Below are positions 26,312 to 35,501 of a stretch of 64,000 nt of DNA, in pieces. The notes under the pieces are model-generated. The model saw nothing but the letters and a program-made list of their open reading frames with translations. It had not been told where the DNA came from and searched no databases. Numbering within the stretch: position 1 is the first letter of the stretch; each line of letters begins with the position of its first letter. The translations under genes were made by a program, and so were the position numbers. Source of the DNA: Enterococcus sp. 5H. Its GTDB lineage: Bacteria; Bacillota; Bacilli; Lactobacillales; Enterococcaceae. The stretch lies in assembly GCF_028128615.1 (NCBI RefSeq), contig NZ_AMDP01000024.1, forward strand, positions 1 to 64,000, written 5' to 3'.

Positions 26312-29149
26312 TTATTTTGTTATTCGAATAGTAAAACTAGCTGTGTGTCCATTAATTGTTTTAGCTGTGATTTTTGTTGTTCCCGTTTTAACTGCTATTA
26401 ATTTATTATTTCCATCTATTTTTACCAAATCAGGTTTATCAATCAGCCACTCAATCATTTTTTCTGTTGTTGCATTTGGTGAAAAGCTAGGAAGTAAGTC
26501 AATTGAGTCACCATTTTTCATAGTTTTTATACCAGTAATATTTAATTCAACATTATCAGGTAAGACTTGGTTATCTACTTCTACCAAACCATTGATTGCA
26601 TCTGTTAATTCTGTAATAATCATATCAATTTGTATTTGAGTAGCTTCGTTATTTTCATTAACCGCTTGCGCTTTTTGAATGACTGTTTCAAGAAATGCTT
26701 TACTTGCTTCAGTAAATTCTTTCCCTTGGCTTGGCTTTATTTCTACAGCTTTTGTAATCAATTCATCTAGTTTCATTTTATCTGTTGTTTGTTTTACTAA
26801 AGATAGATTGTCTAATTGAATATATTTAGTTCCCGTACTACTTTTAGCTTGCAGTTGAATTTTAACTTTACCTTCGCTTAAACGAATATTTCTTAAATTA
26901 AATTGCTGCCAGCCATTGGTCTTTTGGTTTAAATCGAGCGTATACTTTTCATCATCAGCACCAGAAATAATTACTTTTGCTTCATCTAAATCACCTGCAC
27001 CATTGGCAAGAATACTAAACTGATAGGTTCCTTCTGGAATTTCGTTTTCTTGTGTAACTAGCCCAGAATATTTAGTGTCAGCACCTAATTTCAATCCAAA
27101 CCGACTACCATTAGCACCCGGGGAAACATTACTGACAAAATTAGCCGATCCTTCATCAATCGTATTTGTCCAACCAGTCAATTGATTTACAATAATTCGA
27201 TCTGCTGCGAATTCAGGATTTAGTACAAAATTATTTTTATCACCAACTTGCCATTCTCCTGTCGTTGCATTCAATTGCCAGTCACTTAAAGAATTAAAAT
27301 ATAGACCGCTTTCATTTTCTGATATTGGTACCCATTGATTATATCCTAGACCATTCCAAGCAAAATCTGCCCAGCGATCACCACAATAAATGACCGTTTC
27401 TTCTTTTGTTCCTTTAACTTTCACAAAAAATCCAGCTTGAGTCACATGACTATAATCTTTTTCCGTGCCGGCTAAAACGTATCCATTACTGTATTTCCCT
27501 TGAATGTCATCTGTTAGAGAACTGATTAAATAGGTAACCGAAGTATTCCAGCCATGCAAATCAGAAGATGCCGCATGATATCGGTCATTCAATTTAAACA
27601 TCGCATTCCCTTCACGTCCGCTGCTGACATATCCAACTTTTACACCTGGATCTAATGTCAATGAATCTTCATCAGAAATTTTACTTACTAAAGTATCTTT
27701 TCGACCATTACGACCAGAGAAAACTAAATAATCCTCGCCGTCATCATCTGTGAAAAGCGTTTGATCTCCTGTACCTTGAACCGGCGCATTTTCAATATGC
27801 GTTTGGATGTTTCCATATTTGAAATCACCAGTCGGAGAATCTCCTTGTAAAAACAGGACACATGCATTTGTATCTCTAACAGGATCAAAACGATTTTCCA
27901 TTTGCGTTAACAGCGTATATTTCCCTGTTTTTTCATTGTATGCAACTCCTAAACGACCAATCCAAGATGCATCCGCTAATGTTTCCATACGTGAAAAATA
28001 ATCGCTAGAGACATTTTTACTGCTGTCGATAAACACTTTTGTCTGCTGTGTAGCAACATTATTTTCAAACGTCCAATTCACTAAATCAGTGGACGAATAA
28101 CAAGTAATTGAATAAAAAATAGGTGAATTTGCATTATATATTTTGGTTGGATTATTATAATAATATTCGGCTTCTACATAACGCACACCATACCAATAAT
28201 ACTTATCTCCAAAACGAAAAATACCGCCACCTTGCGAATAAATCGGATTGCCGGCTGTATCATGCCAAAAAGTATTATTTGTAATCGACTCAAATTGACC
28301 AGCAGATGTACTTACCAAGGCATCAGCCGCTGTTTGTAATTGATTTTTTGCGTTCACCACTGCTTCATTCGTTGCATCTTCCGTTGTCGAAACTGCTTCT
28401 GCAAGTGTTAACGCTTGGGTGAAAGGCAACCATGAAGCATTATCATAATCGGTTGATATTCTAGTTTTATACTCCATTACTGACTGTTTAAGACCAACAT
28501 TCATAACTAATTCTTTTGCTGCTGCGTCAATATTTTTGTGTGCCTCTGCAAGTTCTGTAACTGTTGCGGCAGAATTATTTACAACTGTTTTTGCCTGAAT
28601 GAATACTAAACTAAACGCTTCCCATGAATGACTTGTATAGTCACTTTGCGTTAAGTTATCGTACTTTTTCACCCATTGTCTAGGATCTTCGGCTTCTTGA
28701 TACGTTACAACTGTGCTCACATGATTAATCCAGCCAATCGCTTGAACACGAATTGTATGCTCCCCTTCAACTAAATTCTCTTTTGTAAAAAGCAAAACAT
28801 TTGACGTTTTAGCACCTTGATAATCAACTTCTCCTACTAAAACATCATCAATAAAAACTTGCCCTTTACCATTTGTAGTATTCCGATTTCCATATAAGCT
28901 AACCTTATTTCCAGTAAACTTCACTTCAAAAAAATCACCATTATTACCCCAATGATTCGTACTATTACTACCCCATTCATCGCCTTCATAATAGGTTTTG
29001 TTAGCTGTTCCCCTAGTTGTTGTGACATCGGTATGGCTGATCGTCGTTGTCCGTTCTCCTGCAAAAGAATGTCCGGGAAATAACAACAGCGATATCATAA
29101 AAATCAATGTACCTATCATTTTATTTTTTTGACTGTTCTTTTTAGTCAT
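26312..29149 (-). CDS. Secreted GH43 galactanase with FIVAR and Big_2 modules
   Basis: A 945-residue secreted multidomain protein. Signal peptide about 1-33. An N-terminal carbohydrate-binding-like domain (about 45-140) is followed by FIVAR-type helical repeats (150-285). The five-bladed GH43 domain (about 290-640) starts FWHDTAGNPIYSQGGGIFRF and has YYWYGVRY, CYSSTDLVNW, VQGTGDQTLFTDDDG and ASSDLHGWN; this resembles the exo-beta-1,3-galactanase branch (GH43_24). A second binding module (660-790), another FIVAR (800-860) and a C-terminal Big_2 follow. ATG 29149 lies 8 nt after GGGGAGG; the longer frame to 29200 lacks a site. It should trim arabinogalactan outside the cell. Confidence 0.88.
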   Translation of the reverse strand: MTKKNSQKNKMIGTLIFMISLLLFPGHSFAGERTTTISHTDVTTTRGTANKTYYEGDEWGSNSTNHWGNNGDFFEVKFTGNKVSLYGNRNTTNGKGQVFIDDVLVGEVDYQGAKTSNVLLFTKENLVEGEHTIRVQAIGWINHVSTVVTYQEAEDPRQWVKKYDNLTQSDYTSHSWEAFSLVFIQAKTVVNNSAATVTELAEAHKNIDAAAKELVMNVGLKQSVMEYKTRISTDYDNASWLPFTQALTLAEAVSTTEDATNEAVVNAKNQLQTAADALVSTSAGQFESITNNTFWHDTAGNPIYSQGGGIFRFGDKYYWYGVRYVEAEYYYNNPTKIYNANSPIFYSITCYSSTDLVNWTFENNVATQQTKVFIDSSKNVSSDYFSRMETLADASWIGRLGVAYNEKTGKYTLLTQMENRFDPVRDTNACVLFLQGDSPTGDFKYGNIQTHIENAPVQGTGDQTLFTDDDGEDYLVFSGRNGRKDTLVSKISDEDSLTLDPGVKVGYVSSGREGNAMFKLNDRYHAASSDLHGWNTSVTYLISSLTDDIQGKYSNGYVLAGTEKDYSHVTQAGFFVKVKGTKEETVIYCGDRWADFAWNGLGYNQWVPISENESGLYFNSLSDWQLNATTGEWQVGDKNNFVLNPEFAADRIIVNQLTGWTNTIDEGSANFVSNVSPGANGSRFGLKLGADTKYSGLVTQENEIPEGTYQFSILANGAGDLDEAKVIISGADDEKYTLDLNQKTNGWQQFNLRNIRLSEGKVKIQLQAKSSTGTKYIQLDNLSLVKQTTDKMKLDELITKAVEIKPSQGKEFTEASKAFLETVIQKAQAVNENNEATQIQIDMIITELTDAINGLVEVDNQVLPDNVELNITGIKTMKNGDSIDLLPSFSPNATTEKMIEWLIDKPDLVKIDGNNKLIAVKTGTTKITAKTINGHTASFTIRITK

Positions 29150-29360
29150 TTTATCTACCTCCCCATCGGTAATCGCTTTCAAACAAATATACAGTCTCAT
29201 TTTTTCCTTTTTATTCTTTAAGAGCTACGTTTAACTCAAGCCAAATATTTGAGATAAAAGTCCAAAAGAGATATTTTTATTAAACTTAAAGATAAAATAT
29301 ATTTACATATAAAACATCACTTGTTTAAAGACCTTTATCTCATTTTTAATCTACTATTTT

Positions 29361-31043
29361 TTATATCTGGCTTAATACAAAGTCAACTGCACCTTTAGGA
29401 TCGCGTGTTAATTTAATATATTCTGCGCCCTTCGTTGCAACAACTTTAACGCCAATTTTGTCTGCGTCTTTTTGAATATCATCCAAATACGTATTCACTT
29501 GCGGAGCTAGCACCACTAAATCAAAGTTTTTCATAATATCATAGTGCGAACCATAGGCACCAGCTTGTGCTTTAATATTAACCCCTGTTTCTTTTGCCCC
29601 TTCTTCAAGCGCATTCGCCAACATTGCACTTGTTCCTGCACCCGCACATAAAACTAAAACATTTTTACCATCACCAATTTTACCTGTGTCAATTTTGGCT
29701 ACCACCGCTGCAGCTGTCGCACCTAGTTCTTTAACAATGTCTTCGGCTTCTTCTTCTAATTCAACTTCGACTGCATTTTGTGCTTCCTGAAGAACTAATT
29801 CTGCATCGTACGCTTTAATAAATGGTAAATAAATGACTGAATCAACAACAATCAATACAACAGCTAAAACAACAGCCAAAATACTTACCCCTGTACCTAA
29901 AATCAAACCAATCGGAGCAGGTGTTGCCCATGGTAAAACATACATAAAGCTGTTCATTTTAAAAACATCAACAAAGAATTTGAAAATCCACACGTTCGCA
30001 ATTGGAGCAATTAAAAACGGAATAAAGAAATATGGATTCAAAATCATCGGTGCCGCAAATAACAATGGTTCATTTACCGCAAATAGAACCGGTACAGACG
30101 ATGCTTTACCAACTGCTTTTAATTGTTTTGATTTTGCAAAAATCATGAATAAAAATGGAACGACCAGCGTTGCCCCAGTTCCTCCCATGGTTCCAACAAA
30201 ATTTCCTAAACCAACCGTTAAAACTTTTGATGCTTGTTCGCCATTTTGGAATAATTGCAAGTTTGTTTCTACATTTGCGTAAATGATCGCAGCGATTGCC
30301 GGCTCCACAATTGATGGTCCGTGTACACCTACAAACCAGAATAACGCCATTGCTCCCCAAATAATTGCAATTCCTAAATACCCATCCGCTGCTGTAAATA
30401 ATGGTTGTAATGCTGTAATAACAGTCTGAGCAACTGAAGCACTAAACACATTTCGGAAAATCAAATCAAGAATAACTGCAGAAAAAACAGCTAATGAAAA
30501 TGGAATTACATCACGAAACATTTGAGAAATTGTTCCCGGTACTTCTTTCGGCATTTTAATAGTCAAATCACGTTTCACACAAAATTTGTATACGTTTACA
30601 GTCAAGAACGCTGCAATGAAAGAGGCGATTAACCCTTTCGTTCCCATGAAATCACTACCTAAACCACCCTCGACTTGATCCACGCTTAACATCAAGAATC
30701 CTGTGATTGAAGCCAACATAACAGAAACATCATTGATTACTTTTCCTTCTGGCATTTTGCGATTCATCGAAACGGCCAAACAACGTGCAGTTGTTGCTGC
30801 TACTAATAAACCGACGATTCCCATTGAATAGCCATAGACTTTCCACAACCAAGTAGATACAGCTTCCGGCCAAGCAAAACCAATAACTTCCGGTACTGCG
30901 GCTACCATAATAAAAATACTAGAAAATAAAATTGCAGGCATCGCTGTCAAAAATCCATCTCGAATTGCTCCGAGATAGATATTGCGCGAAATTTTCTCAA
31001 AAAACGGTTTACCTTTTTCAATTTGCTTGATAATTGCATTCAT
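29361..31043 (-). CDS. lacE: Lactose-type PTS transporter EIICB
   Basis: A 560-residue fusion. The EIIC part (1-410) has about ten membrane spans with family signatures VGVHGPSIVEP, GGTGATLVVPFLF and FAVNEPLLFAAPMILNP. A charged Glu-rich linker (about 420-440) leads to EIIB (459-560) with the phospho-Cys in VLVLCAGAGTSAM (about Cys466). It imports lactose or related beta-galactosides and phosphorylates them at C6. Given the adjacent galactanases, galactobiose-type products may be the main substrates (inference). It is 24 bp after lacF. Confidence 0.92.
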   Translation of the reverse strand: MNAIIKQIEKGKPFFEKISRNIYLGAIRDGFLTAMPAILFSSIFIMVAAVPEVIGFAWPEAVSTWLWKVYGYSMGIVGLLVAATTARCLAVSMNRKMPEGKVINDVSVMLASITGFLMLSVDQVEGGLGSDFMGTKGLIASFIAAFLTVNVYKFCVKRDLTIKMPKEVPGTISQMFRDVIPFSLAVFSAVILDLIFRNVFSASVAQTVITALQPLFTAADGYLGIAIIWGAMALFWFVGVHGPSIVEPAIAAIIYANVETNLQLFQNGEQASKVLTVGLGNFVGTMGGTGATLVVPFLFMIFAKSKQLKAVGKASSVPVLFAVNEPLLFAAPMILNPYFFIPFLIAPIANVWIFKFFVDVFKMNSFMYVLPWATPAPIGLILGTGVSILAVVLAVVLIVVDSVIYLPFIKAYDAELVLQEAQNAVEVELEEEAEDIVKELGATAAAVVAKIDTGKIGDGKNVLVLCAGAGTSAMLANALEEGAKETGVNIKAQAGAYGSHYDIMKNFDLVVLAPQVNTYLDDIQKDADKIGVKVVATKGAEYIKLTRDPKGAVDFVLSQI

Positions 31044-31067
31044 GCTAAAACTTCCTCCTTCTTAAAA

Positions 31068-31388
31068 CTATTTAGTATATTTTTCTTTATACAAATTGAT
31101 AAAATCCTGAACCATATCTCTCAACAAAAGAGTTGTCATTAAATGATCTTGTCCATGTATAAAGATAAACCCAATCTCCAAATCGCTGCCGCCAGCTTCT
31201 TCTGCCAGCACTTGTGTTTGAGAATTATGCGCCAATTTTAAATTCTCATCAGCTTCTTTTAATGCAGCATCAACATTTGAAAAGTTCCCTGTCCGAATTT
31301 CTTTTAAAAGATTCAACAATGTACTGCGTGCATCTCCCGAATAGGCTACTATTTCAAAACCTAGCATTTGTAGTTCTTCTTTGTTCAT
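31068..31388 (-). CDS. lacF: Lactose-type PTS component EIIA
   Basis: A 106-residue all-helical trimeric EIIA-Lac. The phosphoryl-accepting His78 lies in FIHGQDHLMT, next to the metal-binding Asp81. It passes phosphate from HPr to the EIIB domain of LacE. ATG 31388 follows AGGAGGG; a longer frame to 31451 runs into the intergenic repeat and is rejected. It is separated from lacG by 230 bp that contain the repeat. Confidence 0.93.
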   Translation of the reverse strand: MNKEELQMLGFEIVAYSGDARSTLLNLLKEIRTGNFSNVDAALKEADENLKLAHNSQTQVLAEEAGGSDLEIGFIFIHGQDHLMTTLLLRDMVQDFINLYKEKYTK

Positions 31389-31408
31389 TCTATTTCCCTC
31401 CTGCTTAC

Positions 31409-31585
31409 TAGAGTCTGAGACAAAACTAAAGATCCGTTTCGCTCCGTACACTACACCCGAATAAACGGTGGGATCAAAAGCAACCTCTTCGGAAATAAGC
31501 TGAGATTCACAAAAATTTAAAGAATAATTTCCGTGTATTTCTTCTTATTTCTCGAGGTTTAACACTTCTGCCCCAACCTCTTTTT
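31409..31585. repeat. Enterococcal intergenic repeat, copy 1, inside the lac operon
   Basis: Begins TAGAGTCTGAGACAAAAC and ends near CCCCAACCTCTTTTT, so its ends are loosely inverted (GAGTCTGAGAC against GAGGTTGGGG). It shares CCGAATAAACGG, AAAAGCAAC and CTTCGGAAATAAGC with the larger copy at 40416-40860. It lies between lacG and lacF. Such hairpin-forming elements are scattered in enterococcal genomes. Confidence 0.65.
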
Positions 31586-31618
31586 CTTTCATTCATTGTA
31601 TTTGTGCTCCTAAGTTGT

Positions 31619-33019
31619 TTAAATAATCGTTTTTGTTTCACTCAAAAATTTATACCAATAAGCTGACTCTTTTGGATAGCGTTTTTGTGTTTCAAAATCA
31701 ACATAAAATAAGCCATAACGTTTATTGTAGCCATTTGTCCAAGAAAACATGTCCATTAATGACCACAAGAAGTACCCTTCCACATTTACACCATCTTCGA
31801 TCGCATCGCTTAACGCACCTAGATATTGACGTAAATAATCAATTCTTGGCGTATCCATAATGACACCATCTTCAAAATCATCTTTGTAGCCCATACCATT
31901 TTCGGTGATATAAATCTTTTTATAATTAGGATAATCTTGTTTAATTCGCATCAATAAATCATATAGACCTTGCGGATAAATCAACCAATCCCAGTCTGTA
32001 CGTGGAATTTCTTCTCGATAAACGCGCTCCGCAATGCCATTAACCCGATAGACCGATGTTCCTTTATCACCAGTACCGTTATGATAGATTTCATTCGGAC
32101 CTGTATAAGCTTGACAAAAATGACTATGATAATGATTAATTCCAAGAAAGTCATTACGATCAGAAGCTTTTTCCATCTCAATATAGTCTTCTTCTAAAAA
32201 TTCATACGAAGCATCCTGCGCTGCACAAATTTCATCCAGCGCACCTAATAATTCTTTCGTATAACGCCCAAGATAAGTAGCTTCAAGCAAGAAACGAATT
32301 GATAAAGCATCTTCTAAAAAGGCTGCGTGTTGATCTGCTTCTGAATCTGAGTTTGCGTATTTTGTTTCTAGTGAATGAACAACCCCAATTTGCCCATCAT
32401 AGCCATTATCTTTAAACACATTCACAGCTTTCGCATGAGCGACCATCATATTGTGCAGACACATAATAATTTTAGTAAAATCAAACGTAATCCCTGGCGG
32501 AAATACACCTAACAAATACTGATTTGTAGCAACTGGATAAATTTCATTGAACGTACTCCAATGTTTCACTTCCGTAAATTCTTCAAAACAGAATTTCGCA
32601 TACGCAACAAATGCATCAATATTTTCACGATTTAAGAAATCACCATTATCAAACAACGCTTTCGGCGTATCAAAATGATGCAGTGTAACAAAAGGAATCA
32701 CATGATGTTCTTCACATTTTTTAAACATAGCATGGTAGTAATCAATTCCTTCTTGATTCGGTTCACCCACACCTTCTGGAAAAATCCGACTCCATGCAAT
32801 AGACAAACGAAGCCCATTAACCCCAAATTTTTCGCAAAGCTCGATATCAACTGGATACTGATGGTAAAAATCACTTGCAGGATCCGGACTGAATCTTCCT
32901 TGTTTTTCCAGAAACTCATCCCAAGCAACTGCCCCTTTTCCGCCTTCTTTAGTCGCACCTTCACATTGATAAGCTGCCGTTGCACCGCCAAAAATGAAGT
33001 GCTCAGGTAATTTTTTCAT
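31619..33019 (-). CDS. lacG: 6-phospho-beta-galactosidase (GH1)
   Basis: A 466-residue GH1 enzyme that splits lactose-6-phosphate or other phospho-beta-galactosides, giving galactose-6-phosphate for LacAB. Landmarks: [27 protein letters not shown], acid/base Glu in WSTFNEI (near 160), nucleophile Glu in YITENGMGY (near 373), and the C-terminal [13 protein letters not shown]. Length equals the lactococcal enzyme. Start ATG 33019 follows GAGAGGAAG. It lies 38 bp after lacT. Confidence 0.94.
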   Translation of the reverse strand: MKKLPEHFIFGGATAAYQCEGATKEGGKGAVAWDEFLEKQGRFSPDPASDFYHQYPVDIELCEKFGVNGLRLSIAWSRIFPEGVGEPNQEGIDYYHAMFKKCEEHHVIPFVTLHHFDTPKALFDNGDFLNRENIDAFVAYAKFCFEEFTEVKHWSTFNEIYPVATNQYLLGVFPPGITFDFTKIIMCLHNMMVAHAKAVNVFKDNGYDGQIGVVHSLETKYANSDSEADQHAAFLEDALSIRFLLEATYLGRYTKELLGALDEICAAQDASYEFLEEDYIEMEKASDRNDFLGINHYHSHFCQAYTGPNEIYHNGTGDKGTSVYRVNGIAERVYREEIPRTDWDWLIYPQGLYDLLMRIKQDYPNYKKIYITENGMGYKDDFEDGVIMDTPRIDYLRQYLGALSDAIEDGVNVEGYFLWSLMDMFSWTNGYNKRYGLFYVDFETQKRYPKESAYWYKFLSETKTII

Positions 33020-33057
33020 GATTGCTACTTCCTCTCATTGATAAAATTTAAATAAAC

Positions 33058-33894
33058 TTACATCAGTCGTTGAATATGGATTGTAAAATACACTTTTTCA
33101 TGCGTGTTCAACTGAATGCCCATGCTATCGTGGATAATCTGATAAATCTCTTCTGATATTTGAAACGCCGCCGGATAGTCCTTCTTTAATTCAAATGCCA
33201 TTTTTTCAGCAAATGGATCATTCTCAGTCTCTTGACTTGTTCGTTCCAAAACATAGCGTAAGTGGATCATCATTCGATCGTAAAAATTTTGATTATCAGC
33301 ATTGCGGGAAATATTTCTTTTCCGCAGTTCGCTTTCAATCAAATCTAGTGTTGTCCGCTTTTTGTCGATCGTTTTATCATCTGTTGCATGTTCGGTTTTC
33401 CCTTTTGCATTAATGAAATGCAAGCTGATATTTTTACTTTCTTCTGTAGGAAAGTCTATATCTAGCCGCTCCTTGATTATTCGTAACGCATCTTGGGCAA
33501 TTTGATATTCAGTTGGATATTGATCTTTTGTTTCTGGTAACTGGCTTTTTTGGTATTCGTTTTTCTTTAATCGTTCATAACTCCAAAAAATATGATCTGT
33601 CAACGTCACATAAATATATTCCTGAACTGGATAATTATAATTATTAATAGCGTTTTCAATAATTTCATAAGCAGTTTTGATAAAGTCCAATGGAACATCT
33701 TTTAACAATACTGAAAAATTTTCTTGTGACTCTTTGTTTTTTAAGACAAAAAGATTAGTGACTTCATCCGCTGAGATCATATCCCCTTTTTTCTTCTGAA
33801 AAACTATTCCCTTGCCCATTGCAATAGCTTGTTGATCTGCTTGCGTTCGTATAATAGCTACATTGTTATTCAGCACTTGGACAATTCGATACAC
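33058..33894 (-). CDS. lacT: BglG/SacY-family transcriptional antiterminator
   Basis: A 278-residue RNA-binding antiterminator. The N-terminal CAT domain (1-56) begins VYRIVQVLNNNVAIIR and includes AIAMGKGIVFQKKKGD. Two PRD domains follow (about 65-170 and 175-278), each with conserved His residues (LTDHIFWSYERL, ISLHFINAK, MMIHLRYVLER, YFTIHIQRL) that are phosphorylated by PTS proteins. The GTG at 33894 lies 7 nt after AGGAGG; a longer frame to 33948 begins inside the terminator hairpin. It should bind the RAT just upstream and switch on lacTGFE when substrate is present. Confidence 0.93.
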   Translation of the reverse strand: MYRIVQVLNNNVAIIRTQADQQAIAMGKGIVFQKKKGDMISADEVTNLFVLKNKESQENFSVLLKDVPLDFIKTAYEIIENAINNYNYPVQEYIYVTLTDHIFWSYERLKKNEYQKSQLPETKDQYPTEYQIAQDALRIIKERLDIDFPTEESKNISLHFINAKGKTEHATDDKTIDKKRTTLDLIESELRKRNISRNADNQNFYDRMMIHLRYVLERTSQETENDPFAEKMAFELKKDYPAAFQISEEIYQIIHDSMGIQLNTHEKVYFTIHIQRLM

Positions 33895-33918
33895 TACATT
33901 TCCTCCTATCCTAAACAG

Positions 33919-33967
33919 AAAAAAACCGCAAACAACAGATTGAGCCAATCAGTCATCCGCGGTTTTT
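33919..33967 (-). terminator. LacT-controlled leader terminator
   Basis: On the minus strand, AAAACCGC at the right end pairs with GCGGTTTT at the left, followed by a long T run, between the promoter and lacT. Its upstream arm overlaps the RAT, so antiterminator and terminator cannot both form. Confidence 0.85.
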
Positions 33968-33990
33968 GCCTAATTTAATAGTAACAATCC
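33961..33990 (-). promoter_or_regulatory. Ribonucleic antiterminator (RAT) for LacT
   Basis: The 30-base minus-strand sequence starts GGATTGTTACT and ends GGCAAAAACC, matching the BglG/SacY-family RAT consensus at both arms. It overlaps the leader terminator by its last bases. Confidence 0.88.
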
Positions 33991-34015
33991 ACATACGTAT
34001 TAAGTTTATGCCAAG

Positions 34016-34052
34016 ATAATAGCATAGATATTTTTATCTGTAAACCCTTTCT
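34016..34052 (-). promoter_or_regulatory. lacT promoter overlapped by a cre-like site
   Basis: On the minus strand TTTACA (34044-34039), 17 bp, TATTAT (34021-34016). AGAAAGGGTTTACA (34052-34039) covers the -35 and differs from the CcpA cre consensus at two positions, so CcpA binding would block the polymerase. Confidence 0.75.
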
Positions 34053-34155
34053 TTTTAAAAAATATACTATTTTTTTGATATATTAGATATTTGTCTTGTA
34101 TTTTTTAGTTGTGATATGAAGGAGATTACATTTTTATTTTTCAGTTTGCTTGGCT

Positions 34156-34190
34156 AAAAAAAAGACACTTTCCATTTTTAAGAAAGTACC
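34156..34190 (-). terminator. Terminator downstream of the 43-residue gene
   Basis: On the minus strand ACTTTC and GAAAGT pair around a loop, followed by eight T. The sequence is similar to the rpsI terminator at 37699-37735. Confidence 0.7.
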
Positions 34191-34257
34191 TTTATGTTAT
34201 TTATCTATGCTGTTTACCTAGAGAGTCGCTCATGAAAATAGTTACTTGTTATTTAAC

Positions 34258-34389
34258 TTATTTATTGTAAATCTTTGGACCTTTTCGCATATTTGTACGA
34301 TCATTTTTTGGTGTAGTTGTTTGCTTGGATTTTCCTCCACCAGCTTGTTTCTTTTTGATTAATTCTAACATTTTTTCTTTTGAATTCAT
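34258..34389 (-). CDS. 43-residue basic small protein
   Basis: A short gene with ATG at 34389, 9 nt after GGTGG, and TAA at 34258. The product begins MNSKEKMLELIKKKQAGG, continues with a Lys/Gln/Thr/Asn-rich middle and ends MRKGPKIYNK. Ten of 43 residues are Lys. There is no signal peptide or membrane span. A terminator follows within 100 bp. I recognise no family. Codon use is sensible and the ribosome site, start and terminator agree, so it is probably real. Confidence 0.6.
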   Translation of the reverse strand: MNSKEKMLELIKKKQAGGGKSKQTTTPKNDRTNMRKGPKIYNK

Positions 34390-34604
34390 TGTGTGCACCA
34401 CCTTTTTTCTACTTGTGCTTGTACTAAACTTGTTATAAATAAAAAATTCAGCAAGATTATTGAGAAATGTCTTAAATGTTGTTTTTTATGTACACTTGGC
34501 TCGGTAAAGCTTTAATATTCACAAGGAATAATGGTATCAGTTATGGTTGTAAAAGTCAATCTTGTTTATATGGGAATGTCTGAAGTGTCTTAGATGTTTC
34601 ATAT

Positions 34605-34687
34605 GGTGTTCGTAAGCGAATAAATTCGCAATGACTGCAGCAATTAATGTTTTGAGAATTGTGAATTTTACGGGCTTTTTTAAGACA
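34605..34687 (-). pseudogene. Decayed copy of the rpsI 3' end and its downstream flank
   Basis: Compared with 37787-37869, about 69 of 79 bases match from TTCGTAAGCGAA to TTAAGAC, including an identical 17-base core GTTTTGAGAATTGTGAA (34649-34665 and 37831-37847). The minus strand would read LKKARK, a one-base deletion, then SQFSKH and stop, against [12 protein letters not shown] in the true gene. The offset is a constant 3182 bp. It probably marks the far end of an island inserted at the rpsI 3' end. Confidence 0.75.
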
Positions 34688-34808
34688 TTCTTAATAGCTA
34701 TAAATTCCCATACAGTTTCAAAATAAGAGTACAGATGTATTTCATGTCATTACACCTTATCACTTTCTAAAAATACTTAAGTAACAGAAAATAAGGAAGA
34801 GATGCATC

Positions 34809-34942
34809 ATGAGCGCGCAACAAAAAGAAAGTTTTTTAGCAAAGAACCACAGCCGAATCTGAAACAACCATTTTTAGCATTTTATATTATCCTTTGTTTT
34901 CATGTTAGCAAAATACAAATTGTTTCCGAATTATCAACATAA
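34809..34942 (+). pseudogene. Possible broken reading frame
   Basis: ATG 34809 follows AAGGAAGAG and opens MSAQQKESFLAKNHSRI before a TGA at 34860. One frame over, a hydrophobic run (KQPFLAFYIILCFHV) continues to a TAA at 34940-34942. It looks like the frameshifted start of a membrane protein. Identity unknown; it may be chance. Confidence 0.3.
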
Positions 34943-34949
34943 TAATTTT

Positions 34950-35486
34950 TTACTTCTGAATAATTGAATAAACATTAAAAGGTATTTTTTCTTCTCTTAA
35001 CAACTCAAAATATTTTTCTAATGGAATAGGGCCTTGAACTATTTTTACGTCGCCACTCTGATATCTTGGATGGACTACAAGAGTTTTATTCGGAGAAGTA
35101 TCTAGCATCTCACTTAATAAAATAAATAAATCTTCTTGAAATTCTTTTTTTACCCTTACAGGAGTAAACGCTTCAAAATCATCTTCATCATCTATCCATG
35201 GAGCAGATATAGACAATGGTTTGTTAAAATCTGTATCAATCAAGCCCAATGCCCAAACAAGCCCATCATCATTTTTTCCTAATGTATACCACTTACCTTT
35301 CATACTATCATAAAAATAATCAGGTTCAGATTCGGGAATAATTAGTTTTTCACCATATTCTTCATATAGTTCCTCAAAATCTTTTTTTGTTGATTCATGA
35401 TATGCTTTTGCTCTAAAAGAGTTTGTGGTAGTATATTCTTGAATTTCTTCTTGATACAAAACAAGTACATCTAATGAAAATGACAT
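34950..35486 (-). CDS. Probable immunity protein of T7SS module 2
   Basis: A 178-residue acidic soluble protein, 15 bp after the LXG toxin gene. There is no signal peptide or membrane helix, so it should act in the cytoplasm on a toxin with an intracellular target. Landmarks are SMKGKWYTLGKNDDGLVWALG and LVVHPRYQSGDVKIV. I do not recognise the immunity family. The assignment rests on gene order (helper, helper, toxin, this gene), the acidic character opposite a basic toxin tip, and parallel with module 1. Confidence 0.65.
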   Translation of the reverse strand: MSFSLDVLVLYQEEIQEYTTTNSFRAKAYHESTKKDFEELYEEYGEKLIIPESEPDYFYDSMKGKWYTLGKNDDGLVWALGLIDTDFNKPLSISAPWIDDEDDFEAFTPVRVKKEFQEDLFILLSEMLDTSPNKTLVVHPRYQSGDVKIVQGPIPLEKYFELLREEKIPFNVYSIIQK

Positions 35487-35501
35487 TATTTTCCTCCTTA
35501 A

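Larger units (their letters stand above)
34053..34949. other. About 900-bp region with one tiny gene and decayed sequence
   Basis: Apart from the 43-codon gene at 34258-34389, this holds a terminator (34156-34189), a decayed copy of the rpsI 3' end (34605-34687) and a broken reading frame (34809-34942). It reads as a junction zone left by insertion and decay. Confidence 0.55.
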
